From Corbicula japonica (taxonomy: Eukaryota; Mollusca; Bivalvia; Venerida; Cyrenidae), in the NCBI GenBank assembly GCA_038501625.1, contig JAZAYU010000366.1:399305-463304 (forward strand): a DNA stretch of 64,000 nucleotides, given 5' to 3'. Below are positions 51,939-63,210 of this stretch, piece after piece. The notes beneath the pieces were generated by a model that had not been told where the DNA came from, ran no database searches, and worked only from the letters and a program-made list of their open reading frames with translations. The position numbers were made by a program, and so were the translations under genes. Within the stretch, counting starts at the first letter, position 1, and each line of letters opens with the position of its first letter.

Positions 51939-53385
51939 CCTGGTCCCTGTGACCTTGACCTTTGACCTACTGATCCCAAAATCAATAGGGTTCTTCTACT
52001 CAATAAGAGCTATTACCCTATTTAGTTTGAATGCTCTGGGTCAAAGCGGTACTCCAGTTATTGACCAGATACGGCTTTCACTCTTCGGGGCCCCTGTGAC
52101 CTTGACCTTTGACCCACTGTCCCCAAAATCAATAGGAGTCCTCTACTTAATAAGGACATCCATCGTATGAAGTTTGAAGGTTCTGGGTCAAATAGAACTC
52201 CTGTTATTGAGTGGAAACGGTTTTCACTCTTCGGGCCCCTGTGACCTTGACCTTTGACCTACTGATCCCCAAATCAATAAGATTTTTCTACTCAATATGG
52301 GCTATCACCCTATGAAGTTTAAATGCTCTGGGTCAAACGGTACTCCAGTTATTACGCCTAAACGGTTTTCACTCTTTGGGCCCCAGTGACCTTGACCTTT
52401 GACCTACTGACCCCAAAATCAATAGGAGTCCTCTACTCAATTAGTACATCCATTGTATGAAGTTTGAAGGCTCTGGGTGAAATAGAACTCCTGTTATTGA
52501 GCGGAAACGGTTTTCACTCTTCAGGCCCCTGTGACCTTGACCTTTGACCTACTGACCCCCAAATCAATAGGGATTTTCTACTCAATAAGGGTTATCACCC
52601 TATGAAGTTTGAATGCTCTGAATCAAAGGGTACTTAAGTTATTGAGCGGAAACGGTTTTCACTCTTCGGGCCCCTGTGACCTTGACCTTTGACCTACTGA
52701 CCCCAAAATCAATAGGGTTCTTCTACTCAATAAGGGCTATCACCCTATGAAGTTTGAAGGCTTTGGGTCAAAGGGTACTCGAGTTATTGAGCAGACATGG
52801 TTATCACTCTTCGGCCCCTCTGTGAGCTTGACCTTTGACCTACTGACCCCAAAATCAATAGGGCTCTTCTACTCAATAAGGGCTATCACCCTATGAGGTT
52901 TGAAGGCTCTGGGTCAAAGGGTACTTGAGTTATTGAGCGGAAACGGTTTTCACTCTTCTGGCCCCTGTGACCTTGACCTTTGGCCTACTGACCCCAAAAT
53001 CAATAGGGTTCTTCTACTCAATAAGGGCTATCATCCTATGAAGTTTGAAGGCTCTGGGTCAAAGGGAACTCGAGTTATTGAGCGGAAACGGTTTTCACTC
53101 TTCTGGCCCCTGTGACCTTGACCTTTGGCCTACTGACCCCAAAATCAATAGGGTTCTTCTACTCAATAAGGGCTATCATCCTATGAAGTTTGAAGGCTCT
53201 GGGTCAAAGGGAACTCGAGTTATTGAGCGGAAACGGTTTTCACTCTTCAGGCCCCTGTGACCTTGACCTTTGACCTACTGACCCCAAAATCAATAGGGTT
53301 CTTTTACTCAATAAGGGCTATCACCCTATGAAGTTTGAATGCTCTGGGTCAAAGGGTACTCAAGATATTGAGCGGAAACGAAGTG
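51939..53385. repeat. 145-bp satellite, about 10 units
   Basis: Units start near 51945, 52090, 52240, 52385, 52528, 52673, 52820, 52966, 53111 and 53256. Each has TGACCTTGACCTTTGACCTA, then CCCCAAAATCAATAGG, CTCAATAAGGGCTATCACCC and GGAAACGGTTTTCACTCTTC. Units 8 and 9 are nearly identical. The complement of the first phrase is AGGTCAAAGGTCAAGGTCA, three tandem nuclear-receptor half-sites; six units keep it exactly. Confidence 0.93.
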
Positions 53386-53424
53386 TGACAGACGGACAGG
53401 GCAAAAACAATTTGTCTCCCAGAG

Positions 53425-53449
53425 GGGGCGGGGGGGGGGGGGGGGGGGG
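53425..53449. repeat. Poly-G run (G5-C-G20)
   Basis: A run of five G, one C and twenty G follows the satellite and its GACAGACGGACAGGG tail. Run length may be unreliable in assembly. Confidence 0.85.
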
Positions 53450-53490
53450 CCATAATAATCATTAACATAATATATGTAGAGTGGTAGTCT

Positions 53491-54690
53491 TCTATTAAGG
53501 AACCAGGTATTCTTACAGTACTGAAAATTATGAAATTGACAATTTTTCCGATTCCGATCCGGTCCGCTTCCGATCCTAATGTCATCTATAACCGATCCGA
53601 TTCCATTCCCATTGCGGTCCAATTCCAATTCGATTGCACTCCAATTTTTTCACTTCAGACAATGCGCTCCAAACGATCTTTACGCTTAAACCGATTCTTC
53701 CGATTCCGATCTTTTCGCTCCCGATTTTCATTGGTCATTAACAATGCGCTCCAAATGATCTTTACGCTCAAACCGATTCTTCCGATCCCGATCTTTTCGC
53801 TCCCGCTTTTCATTGGTCATTACTTATAACGCCTCTCGCGCTGAAATTATTAAGGAAAAATAGTTTCTCTTTTAGTTTCGGACAGCGTTAATGGTTTATA
53901 TTTCATACTGAACTTAATAAATGTTTACATTCAAAAATGTTTTTTAGCATTAAATACATTTCAGTTGTGAATCTCCTTACTAAATAAAAAAAAAACACAT
54001 TAATTCCATAATGAAGCACGGGTGAATGTAAATGTTTCTTATTTCTTCCCTTGTGTAAGAAAAAATATTACGTATTTTCGCTTAAGAGCACTTTATACAA
54101 AAAGGTTCCGAACTTAATTTCAATATCATGCGTGTGAATGACAAACACACCATTTACTATTATATGTTTTCAGTTCTATTTACAAAATTATCGTTAAATT
54201 AGTTTTTTTTATTACTAGTGTTTGATAGCATAAAACTCAATTAAATTATTGTCAAAATTGCTTTGTTTAAAGTCGTTAAAAGAATCGGAAGAAGCGATTC
54301 AGCAATTCGGATTGCTACTATATATAACTGAAAAACTACATGTATAAATAGAAGCGATCCGATCCGATCGAAACGCTCCGGTCCTTTCACTCCAAGCGAT
54401 CCAAACGCTCAAAGCGATTCTGATCCGGTCAAAACGCTCCGGTCTTTTCACTCCAAGCGATCCAAACGTTCAAAGCGATTCCGATCCGGTCAAAATGCCC
54501 CGGTCTTTTCACTCCAAGCGATCCAAACACTCAAAACGATTCGCTTCGATTCCATTCCGTTTCCAATTCGATTGCGCTTCGATTGCGCTCCTGACGGGAT
54601 CGGTTTGCGGTCCGCTTCCGATCCGCTTCCGATCCGGTTGTCAATTTCATGATTTTCAGTTCTGTAGAAAAGCAGGAACTCTAATTAAAA
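53491..54690. mobile_element. GATCCG-rich element with terminal inverted repeats
   Basis: The left end (TACTGAAAATTATGAAATTGAC, 53518-53539 region) is the complement of the right end (GTCAATTTCATGATTTTCAGT near 54640-54660), with weaker pairing extending to TTAAGGAACC/GGAACTCTAATT. Inside are a two-copy 90-bp repeat (53660-53820) and a three-copy 61-bp repeat (54361-54540) built on GATCCGATC, CGATTCCGATC and CACTCCAAGCGATCC. No transposase; a non-autonomous DNA element is likely. Confidence 0.65.
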
Positions 54691-54732
54691 CAATTTATTG
54701 TTCCCACGTTTTTTGCACATAATTATATATAG

Positions 54733-54925
54733 TTTAACCCTTTCCTCCATAGATAAATCTTTATTGTGTCCGTTTTATTGTGTTCGCTTTTTGATTTGTT
54801 AGGTTATTTCTGACCAAAAAGTGACCAGTGCAGATCCTGATCATATGGGATGGATGTGCTGGCTGATCTGGATCAACACTGGTCCCACATGTGTAAAAAT
54901 GCATATATATGGAGGAAAGGGTTAA
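54733..54925. mobile_element. MITE family 2 (CCCTTTCCTCCATA ends), copy A
   Basis: Perfect 18-bp terminal inverted repeats TTAACCCTTTCCTCCATA and TATGGAGGAAAGGGTTAA. The interior has GACCAGTGCAGATCCTGATC and GCTGATCTGGATCAACACTG, which also partly pair. Non-coding. Confidence 0.85.
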
Positions 54926-55082
54926 CCTGTTTATGAAGTCACCTTTCAGTCATGCAGCCAGAAAAAAAAATTTCTTACCATTTATAATTCTATCAAATCT
55001 TACTAAATATATAAACAACCACATTTCAAACTACCCTTTAAAAGCTGTTTAAAATATCCATTTATGTTTTTCTGACTGATAT

Positions 55083-55214
55083 CTAACAAGGCTCATAGGT
55101 TATGTCCTTTATGATCTTTTCAATTCTGGTCTTGACCGAAAAATGAAGATTCTCCAAAAATCTGTCAGCAGTGATGGAATGTTTCGCCAATTCTCCGCAA
55201 TCATTTTTCTTGTA
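55083..55214 (-). CDS. Unrecognised gene, last exon
   Basis: 43 codons plus stop: NDCGELAKHSITADRFLENL and FSVKTRIEKIIKDITYEPC. Acceptor CATTTTTAG at 55215; an alternative AG six bases inward also keeps the frame. Confidence 0.7.
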   Translation of the reverse strand, partial: YKKNDCGELAKHSITADRFLENLHFSVKTRIEKIIKDITYEPC

Positions 55215-58200
55215 CTAAAAATGAAAATTTAATAGGATAAATGAACAGGAAGAATAACACAATATTACACATATTAGGTTAACACTTTACCTGCTTGGTC
55301 AATATACTCGTAATGGACTTGCCTTTTTATCAACATGAGTCACTGCAATCATTGTTAAAAGTACTGTTTTAAAGAAATTTATTAAGTGAATTCAAAAACT
55401 GAAAAGCAAACAGTGAGAATCCTGTATAATCAGACTGCATCCATGCACATGCTGATCTGTGTTAACACTGGTCAAAAATGTGACAATAACTTTAAGGGAT
55501 ATATATAGCCTTTTCAATTTATACAGTATAAAATTTACAAAGTTGCCATGCTTTCCATGTGCAACAGTACTTAGACAATTAAAATAATTCAGGTTCTGAC
55601 ATCCATACCTATTTATCTTTCTCATGTTTTCCACAATACCAAAAAACTTCAACCTGAAAATAAAATAAGCCAAACTGAATTCTATTCTCTCAGTATTGTT
55701 GCATTTACATTGAATTTGGATCAAGAAGACAGTACACATATTTTACGATTAAATCTTTATTTATTAAAGTCATTAATAAAAACCTTGAAACCATGATAAT
55801 AGTGTCTTAGCTTATTCTGCTCTCCATCTGCCAGATTCTGGTCCAAAACAAATTGCCAGAGTTCACACAAATACAATAAAATCAAATAACATGTTTAGCT
55901 TGTGAATTTTTACAATATTTCTATGAAAATATTTATTTCACAACTTTCTAATGTAAAAAAAAAACATAAGTATGTCAGTGTCTAAAACATTCTCTTTTTT
56001 TTTTCAAAATAATACAGAAAATTACAGTAATTTTTTTTTCCTTTCTTATCCAGTTTAATGTCATAAAGCATGTATCTGTTTCACATAAAGGAAGATAACC
56101 TTGCTTTCTTGGTCACTGTTTTCTTGAATATCAGTGTCTTTTTTGACTCCTTTGATGATGTAAGATTTTTCGTCAATTATTAAAGCATCAAAATTGAAAA
56201 CAGATTATTTCATTTTTCTAACTAACCTTGTGTAAGGATTATTTACTAATTAAGGGATGGTTTACCTATTTTCCCCATTCAGTATAAATAAACCTTAAAT
56301 AACATTATACCTGGGCCAAAGATCTTAAAACACAATATTGCAGACTGAAATCTCAAACATTTTGTTCATTTGTTTGGAGACTGAGATGCTCAGTTTCGAC
56401 CTATCAAAAATCAGATCTTTGAGACTACTCTCAAATCTCAGGATTGGGACCTGGAAGACTATTTCTCCCATGTCTCCCAAATCAATGCCTGGTTACAATC
56501 ATAGAGATTTATATTTACACAGATTTGAGTTTATCCCTCACTGGCCCCATACTGCAGATATTGTACACTACAAGAACAAAGATGCCAATGTAGAGCTTCT
56601 TCTGGTGACTTTGTAAAAATGTCTGTCTGCGCTGAAAATGATAATGCACACATGTTATATACTGGTAAAGCCATTCTAAGAATTATACTGAAAAACACAG
56701 GGTCAGAATAGCCAAGCACAGAAAACTGTTAAAACTGTTTTAGAAGAAACTGAGCAAGAGAATTAATTGAATTGACAACATACATAAACAGTAACAGTGG
56801 CTACATGATTTATTTAGCGATGGCTTAATTTTTGCGTATTTTGCGCTCGGGCCAGTGCGCGAATTTAAAACCTACGCTAAACTTTAACCAAAAAGTTCCA
56901 CATACGTATCTGAAACGTGCTATGTCAGAATGGACCTACACTTTATAAATATAGTTTCCTGTATCGCTATTTGATATAAATTTGAAGTATCGAATAATTA
57001 TATAAATAAAGATAATAAAATTAGTTGTAACTGTCTAATTTCTTTTGGAATATGTTAAATATTACTTCAAAACTTGAACGACAATTTAGTCCGCGCATTC
57101 AGGTCAGGTCACGTTTTACCAAACATTATCATTGTCATCTCATTTTTAATTTATCAACACTTTTTTGAATAACTCAAAGCTTAGTTTCGCAATAAATTGA
57201 CACATAAAACGGGTACGACATTTATCATGCCAATTATGATGTGAATGATCCTTATAGATAGATCAAACCGGTCCCATAACAATTAGCGGCGCAGAATAAA
57301 CAGCGGTCCAATAATTGACTAACAAAGGAAGTGGTAATTGACAGGGGGCCAACTCACACATGATTAGCTCAGAAACGTGAATTTACGTCCGCGCAAAACA
57401 GTCTTTTTCAGCGATTGCGCGAAATTTCGTGCCAGCTAAATTAAATGATACCACAGTAGAACAGAGTTTGAAAAGTGTCCACTTTAAACATTATATATGT
57501 ATTTAACAACCAACCTGTATCTGTTTCAGCTCTGCCTGTGTTTTATGGAACTGATCTGAAGTGACCTTGACCTTTCTAGACAACAGCACCACTGCCTGAA
57601 TGAGACACGTTATTGTCCTCTGCTGTGATTTGCTGATTTTTCTCTCAGAAGCAAGGCTTTCCTAAAACACAACAAAATATAACTCATCTTTATCCTTTAA
57701 TGTCACCTGTGAGAGCAGGTAGACATTGTCTGCTGGCGGCATCATCATCGTATGGTAGACCCCCAACTTTAACTCTTTCCTCCATAGACACACCATTATT
57801 GCATGGGCGAAAAGTGTAGGTCCAGATCAGTTGGCACATCCATGCCGTCTGATCAGGATCTTCACTGTTCGCTTTTTGATTTGTTAGGTTATTTCTGACC
57901 AAAATGCGACCAGTGCAGATCCAGATCAATGGCAAAGATTTGTCAGCTGATCTGGATCTACACTGGTTGCACATGTGTAAAAATGTGTATTTATGGAGGA
58001 AAGGGTTAATATGAAACTTTATGTTACCCATATCTTTAAATGTACTTATTCACTTATTACTGAATCACCTGCATGAACAAAGCCATCGGTGAAAACAAGA
58101 AAGGAAATTCCTATTTCACTGGGTTTTTTTTTTCAGTTATGCCCCTATGAGTGATGCCCCTTTCAGATGCAACTTAAGGTGACAAGTGTGTTTTGAGGAA

Positions 58201-61200
58201 CACCAAATTCTAGTTGATTATTTCAAATTAATGAAAAAAAAAAAAAAAAAAAGTCCACCGTGCTATTGCAAATATACATATCAGGTTTAATGAGAGATGG
58301 TGTGTGTGGTATACTGTAATTGAACTTAAGGATAGAATCCATTTTTGATGTTGATCATTTGGATAATGAAAACATGTGGGTTATTTATTTTAAATAAAGT
58401 GTGTGAAGTCTAAATTCTTCACCCTTACTATATACAATCTTTCTGGTAAAAAATATCCCAGTAAATCTAAAAGTGCAGATCCCGATCAGAAAGATGTGCC
58501 AGCTAATCTGCATCTACACCTGTTAAAAGGCAATCATTTGCTATTTGGTGAATAAATCCTATAAGAACCTCTTTGAACAAGAGCCAGTCGGAAACGACTG
58601 CACGCTCGACTATTCGAAAAGTCAGACATATTTAAGCACATTTTCAACTGAGCTTCATTTAAACTGAGGTTATTCAGGAGTTTATGACACCCCCAACACA
58701 CACATGAACAAAGGTTTCTTGATCCAAGTTAGGAAATCAATAAATTACACTTAATTTATTCTTGTAGGTTTTTTTAAAGGGTTTACACAACCCAGCCCAT
58801 ACACCCCTGATCCCACACCTATCAACCCACTATCCCTGCCCACCTATAGTGGTGTGGTGTAGTATATTATTGTGCTGGTTGCTGTTGTTGGTGGTGGTGT
58901 TGTTATTGGTGTTGTTGGTGTTGTTGTTGTTGGTGTTATTGTTGGTGTTGGTAGTGATGATGTTGTTTTTGATGGTGTTGTTGTTGGTGTTGTTGTTGTT
59001 GTTGGTGGTGGTGTTATTGGTGTTGTTGTTGGTGGTTGTCGGTGTTGTTGTTGGTGGTGGTTGTCGGTGTTGTTATTGTTGGTGTTGGTGGTGGTGTTGT
59101 TGGTGGTGGTGTTGCTGTTGTTGTTGGTGTTGTTTCTAGTGTTGGTAGTGATGGTTTTGTTGGAGGTGGTGTTGGTGTTGTTGTTGGTGGTGTTGGTAGT
59201 GTTGGTGTTATTGTTGGTGGTGGTGGTGTTATTGATGTTGTTGTTGGTGGTGGTGGTGTTGTAGTTGTTGGTTGTCTGTGTTGTTGTTATTGTTGGTGTT
59301 GTTGTTGGTGGTGGTGGTGGTGGTGGTGTTATTGATGTTGTTGTTGTAGGTGGTGGTGGTGTTGGTTGTTGGTGTTGTTGGTTGTGGTGTTGTTGGACAT
59401 GTTGTTGTTGGTTGTGGTGTTGTTGGTGGTGGTGTAGTTGGTGGTGTTGTTGGTGGTGGTGTTGTTGTTGGTGGTGTTGTTTACAGTGTTGTTGATGTTG
59501 TTGTTGTTGGTATTGTTGTTGTTATTTGTGTTGTTGGTGGTGTTGGTGTTGTTGGTGGTGATGTTGGTGTTGTTGTTATTGGTGTTGTTGTTGGTGCTGT
59601 TGTTGCTGTTATTGGTTTTGTTGTTGGTGCTGTTGTTGTTGGTGGTGGTATGTGGTGGTAGGGGGCACAGTACAGTACAGTAGATTAAGCATAGCATAGC
59701 ATAGTATAGTATAGTATATGCCCCCACCCACCCCACAACTACTCAACACTTTCAACCAAAGTATGTTAAGTACATTTGTTTTAAAACTTTTCTATAGCAT
59801 TAAATTTGAAATACACTAACATTGAAACTTTAACCATAATTTCTAAGTCTTAATTCTAATTTCTAAGTGAAAAAGGGCAAAAATTAAATATAAAAAGCAA
59901 GGATGAGTTATGGGCCTTTGAACATCAACCTGATGTATGATAAAATAAAGGTATACAAATTTTTTAAGTTGTAGTTTTAATAGAATGAAAGTTATGAGCT
60001 TTCACCAGCTTGCACGCAAACTGTAACCTTAATTTCTAAGTCTAAAAAGGGAAATAATTTGATAAATATCAAAGAGTTATGGTTCTTGGCATACATAGTC
60101 AGGGTCATGATGGTGAACAAGTTTCAAAGCTATAGTACAAGAAGTATGAAAGAAACTAGCTTTCACGCAAACATTAACCTGAAATTCTAAGTCAAAAAGG
60201 GCCATAATTTGATCAAAATCAATGAAAGAGTTATGGTTCTTGGCATACATAGTCAAGGTCATGATGGTGAACAAGTGTCTTAAGTTTCAAAGGTATAGTA
60301 CAAGAACTATGACAGTAATTAGCTTGCACTCAAACTTTAACCTAAAATTCTAAGTCGAAAAAGGGCCATAATTTGAACAAAATGGAAGTTAGAGTTATGG
60401 TTCTTGGCATACGCACTCGGAATATAATAATGAACAAGTGTTGAAAGTTTCAAAGCTGTAGTAAAAGTAGTATGGAAGTTATGGGTTTGTACACTAGCTT
60501 GCACGCAAACTTTAACCTGAAATTCTAAGTCGAAAAAGGGCCATAATTTGATCAAAATGAAAGTTAGAGTTATGGTTCTTGGCATAAACACTCAGGATAT
60601 GATGATGAACAAGTGTGCCAAGTTTCAAAGCTGTAGTATTAGTAGTATTGAAGTTATGAGTTTGTACAGTAGCTTGCACGCAAACTTTAACATGAAATTC
60701 TAAGTCGAAAAAGGGCCATAATTTGATCAAAATGAAAGTTAGCGTTATGTTTCTTGGCATACACACTCGGGACATGATGATGAACAAGTGTGCCAAGTTT
60801 CAAAGCTGTAGTATTAGTTGTATTGAAGTTATGAGTTTGTACAGTAGCTTGCACACAAACTTTAACCTGAAATTCTAAGTTGAAAAAGGGCTATAATTTG
60901 ATCAAAATGAAACTTAGAGTTATGGTTCTTTGCATACACACTCGGGACATGATGATGAACAAGTGTGCCAAGTTTCAAAGCTGTAGTTATAGTAATTTTT
61001 AAGATATAGGTAGGTTGCACGCAAACTTTAACCAAAGCGGGACGTCGCAGCCACGCCAGAGTGAGTAGAATAGCTCGACATATTCTTCGAATAGTCAAGC
61101 TAAAAATGAACTGACTTGCAAATTGATAAAAATGTGACCTCATAACATTAGTTTAGTGAGTATAACTACCTAAAGGTTAAATGACAAGTTTAACTAGTGT

Positions 61201-63210
61201 TTACTTACTGTTAGACCTTTATAGTTGGCCAGTATCATCCGTAACAGAAGAAATATAAGTTGTTCTTTTGAAGGCGAAATTCTCTGGAAGAAATGCATTT
61301 AATATACAAAACAACAGCATAAAATAACATCTTTATCTTCTTTAAGAATAACAAGAGGGCCATGATGGCCCTTTATTGCTCACCTGAGTACAACAAAGTG
61401 ATTTTAAGTAACAGTGACCTAGACCCAGATGACCCATATTCGAACTCATCCTAGAAATCATTGGGACAAACATCCTGACCAAGTTTCATGACAATCGGAG
61501 CAAAAATGTGACTGCTAGAGTGTTAACAAGAAAATTCTATTTTTAGTAACAGTGACCTAGTTTTTGGACCCAGATGACCCATATTCAAACTCGTCCGAGA
61601 AATCATTGGGACAAACATCCTGACCAAGTTTCATGACAATTGGAGCAAAAATGTGACCGCTAGAGTGTTAACAAGAAAATTCTATTTTTAGTAACAGTGA
61701 CCTAGTTTTTGGACCCAGATGACCCATATTCAAACTCGTCCGAGAAATCATTGGGACAAACATCCTGACCAAGTTTCATGACAATTGGAGCAAAAATGTG
61801 ACCGCTAGAGTGTTAACAAGAAAATTCTATTTTTAGTAACAGTGACCTAGTTTTTGGACCCACATGACCCATATTCAAACTCGTCCGAGAAATCATTGGG
61901 ACAAACATCCTGACCAAGTTTCATGACAATCGGAGCAAAAATGTGACCGCTAGAGTGTTAACAAACTAATTGTGGACGGACGACGGACATTCATCGATCC
62001 TAATAGCTCATCCTGAGCCAGCTCAGGTGAGCTAAAAACAAAATTTTCAAACAGAGAACATATGATGTGTATATAGCCAATACAGGATATTTCTACCAAG
62101 AAAGCAGCTTTAATTTATATGCATCAACTTCTCAGTCAGTTTTAGACAAATTGTAAAATAATTATTCCCTATACAAGTATACCTACAAAATATTTATGAA
62201 GCATCAAATGTTCATGGTAATAAATAAACCAAACGGATCCTCTATGGAATTTATACTTCAGATTAAAAAATTAAGTAGTCTCAATGCCACTTATATGAAA
62301 CAATACATTACATGCTAAAAATAATCAAAATACTATACGTTTTCTATTGCATCCACACCAACATCAGTGCTTGCTACTAGATTTCTTCTAACATGTGAGT
62401 GTGACCAATTGTTGGGACTCAGCTGATCGAAAGTCATGTGAGCGTCCAACAATTCTTCAAGCTTTCTTGGTGACATTTCCAATGGACTCCGAGAATACAT
62501 GTTGCTTTCATCTTCTACATCAAGTTTTGGTGCATCAGTACTTAAAGTCTGGCTAAAAATAGAACAGCTAGTCCCTGAGCTACAACCATCACACACCGAG
62601 CATCTGGATTGCGCAATCACAGAGTCCTCACTATTACAGCTGGAGCAATATGAAGCAGTGTATGCTCTGTGTTTGTTAGTCTCTGCTTCATTTTTGTTAT
62701 CCCTTACTTCAGTAGCTGGCGTATTCGGCACAAAATTTAAACTTTGGCCTAGATACTGTCCCAAATTTGCAGGATTTTTACTACTGCAATTATAATTAGC
62801 ATCATTAATGACCGCATCCTCAGAAATAACCTGAACTTCTATACCTGCCAGGTGATCTGTTTTGGATTCATTCTTAACACTTCTTTGCCTAGACTTCTTT
62901 ACTGACAAGTTAGTTTGAGCAACTTTTCTATCTTTATCAATTTCCATTAAACTTGGAGTCACATGATCCTTCAGAACATGCTCAGCCACAATCGTCTCTT
63001 TGCTGTCCAGATGTGACACATCTCTTGTTCCTGCCCATTTCTCAAACCCGGCTTTGTAAACATTGTCTAAATTACCAGTGGTTCCTGAAGGACCGCTAAT
63101 TGACCTTCTTAAGACTGGGGACAAACTGTCCATGAAGACATTTTGTGGTTTGGTAATGGAGGTTTTTAGCTGAGGCTTTTTACCAGGGGTGAGAAAATGT
63201 AGCTTCGGTC
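55083..63210 (-). CDS. Unrecognised protein, last four exons (5' end off window)
   Basis: Exons 62339-63210, 61209-61283, 57515-57661 and 55083-55214 join in phase 0 throughout, giving about 407 C-terminal residues. The first is mostly disordered, Ser/Thr/Asn-rich, with a Cys cluster (SYCSSCNSEDS, SRCSVCDGCSSGTSCS) and SPRKLEELLDAHMTFDQLSP. The last three are helical and coiled-coil-like (SKEQLIFLLLRMILANY, SERKISKSQQRTITCLIQAV, VKTRIEKIIKDI), ending at TAG. I do not recognise the family. Possible AATAAA signals on the minus strand lie near 54760 and 54690. If the first donor is not used, the frame would stop at 62333. Confidence 0.7.
55215..57514. other. Intron of the unrecognised gene
   Basis: Contains a candidate 45-bp exon (55607-55651) that would add a stop, foldback copy 3 (56318-56460) and a possible TIR element (about 56815-57440). 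Otherwise AT-rich. Confidence 0.45.
56318..56460. repeat. Foldback MITE family 1, copy 3 (diverged)
   Basis: Keeps AAGATCTTAAAAC, GAGACTGAGATG and CTCAAATCTCAGGA blocks in inverted order, with a decayed centre. Confidence 0.6.
57515..57661 (-). CDS. Unrecognised gene, penultimate exon
   Basis: 49 residues, strongly helical: SLASERKISKSQQRTITCLI and LLSRKVKVTSDQFHKTQAEL. Acceptor TGTTTTAG, donor ACAG|GTTGGT; phases 0/0. Confidence 0.8.
57769..58009. mobile_element. MITE family 2, copy B
   Basis: Ends TTAACTCTTTCCTCCATA and TATGGAGGAAAGGGTTAA. Shares the block TTCGCTTTTTGATTTGTTAG and TTATTTCTGACCAAAA with copy A, and is about 48 bp longer. Confidence 0.85.
58849..59660 (+). repeat. GGT/GTT microsatellite, about 810 bp
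   Basis: Nearly pure mixture of GTT and GGT triplets on the plus strand with few interruptions, hence long artefactual open frames of Val/Gly/Leu one way and Asn/Thr the other. Strong G-versus-C strand bias. Intron of the unrecognised gene. Confidence 0.97.
59830..61040. repeat. 160-177 bp tandem array, about 7 units
   Basis: Units near 59850, 60028, 60184, 60344, 60521, 60696 and 60871 share AAATTCTAAGTCGAAAAAGG, GCCATAATTTGATCAAAATG, AGAGTTATGGTTCTTGGCAT and CAAGTTTCAAAGCTGTAGTA. The last four are the most alike. The tail at 61041-61100 reads AGAATAGCTCGACATATTC, as at the end of a mobile repeat. Confidence 0.9.
61209..61283 (-). CDS. Unrecognised gene, exon with hydrophobic helix
   Basis: 25 residues: RISPSKEQLIFLLLRMILAN then YKGLT. 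Acceptor TTCTTCCAG, donor AACA|GTAAGT; phases 0/0. Confidence 0.78.
61379..62032. mobile_element. Second 145-bp array bounded by 11-bp inverted repeats
   Basis: Ends GCTCACCTGAG and CTCAGGTGAGC. Four internal units (GTAACAGTGACCTAG at 61408, 61546, 61691, 61836) repeat at exactly 145 bp for the last three. A palindrome AGGGCCATGATGGCCCT lies just outside the left end (61356-61372). Looks like a non-autonomous element carrying a minisatellite. Confidence 0.85.
62339..63210 (-). CDS. Unrecognised gene, large disordered exon
   Basis: 290 residues. Acceptor TCAATTGCAG; the donor AAC|GTATAG is weak. Mostly polar and disordered, with basic patches (KKSRQRSVKN), a Cys cluster and a conserved-looking SPLEMSPRKLEELLDAHM segment. 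Phase 1 in, 0 out, so further exons lie to the right. Confidence 0.75.

Noticed and set aside
52900..53260. Two nearly identical 71-codon frames (GQRVLELLSGNGFHSSG type)
   Set aside because: They repeat with the 145-bp satellite unit and are not genes.
55607..55651. 45-bp candidate exon of the unrecognised gene (good acceptor and donor)
   Set aside because: In the only phase that fits its neighbours it ends in a stop, giving a short alternative tail; no support to prefer it.
56100..56190. Possible coding exon on the minus strand (KSYIIKGVKKDTDIQENSDQ)
   Set aside because: No acceptor upstream in a usable position and no fit to the exon phases.
59329..59736. 135-codon minus-strand frame rich in Asn and Thr, and the Val/Gly/Leu frames opposite it
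   Set aside because: Direct translations of the GGT/GTT microsatellite; no start context, splice sites or domain.
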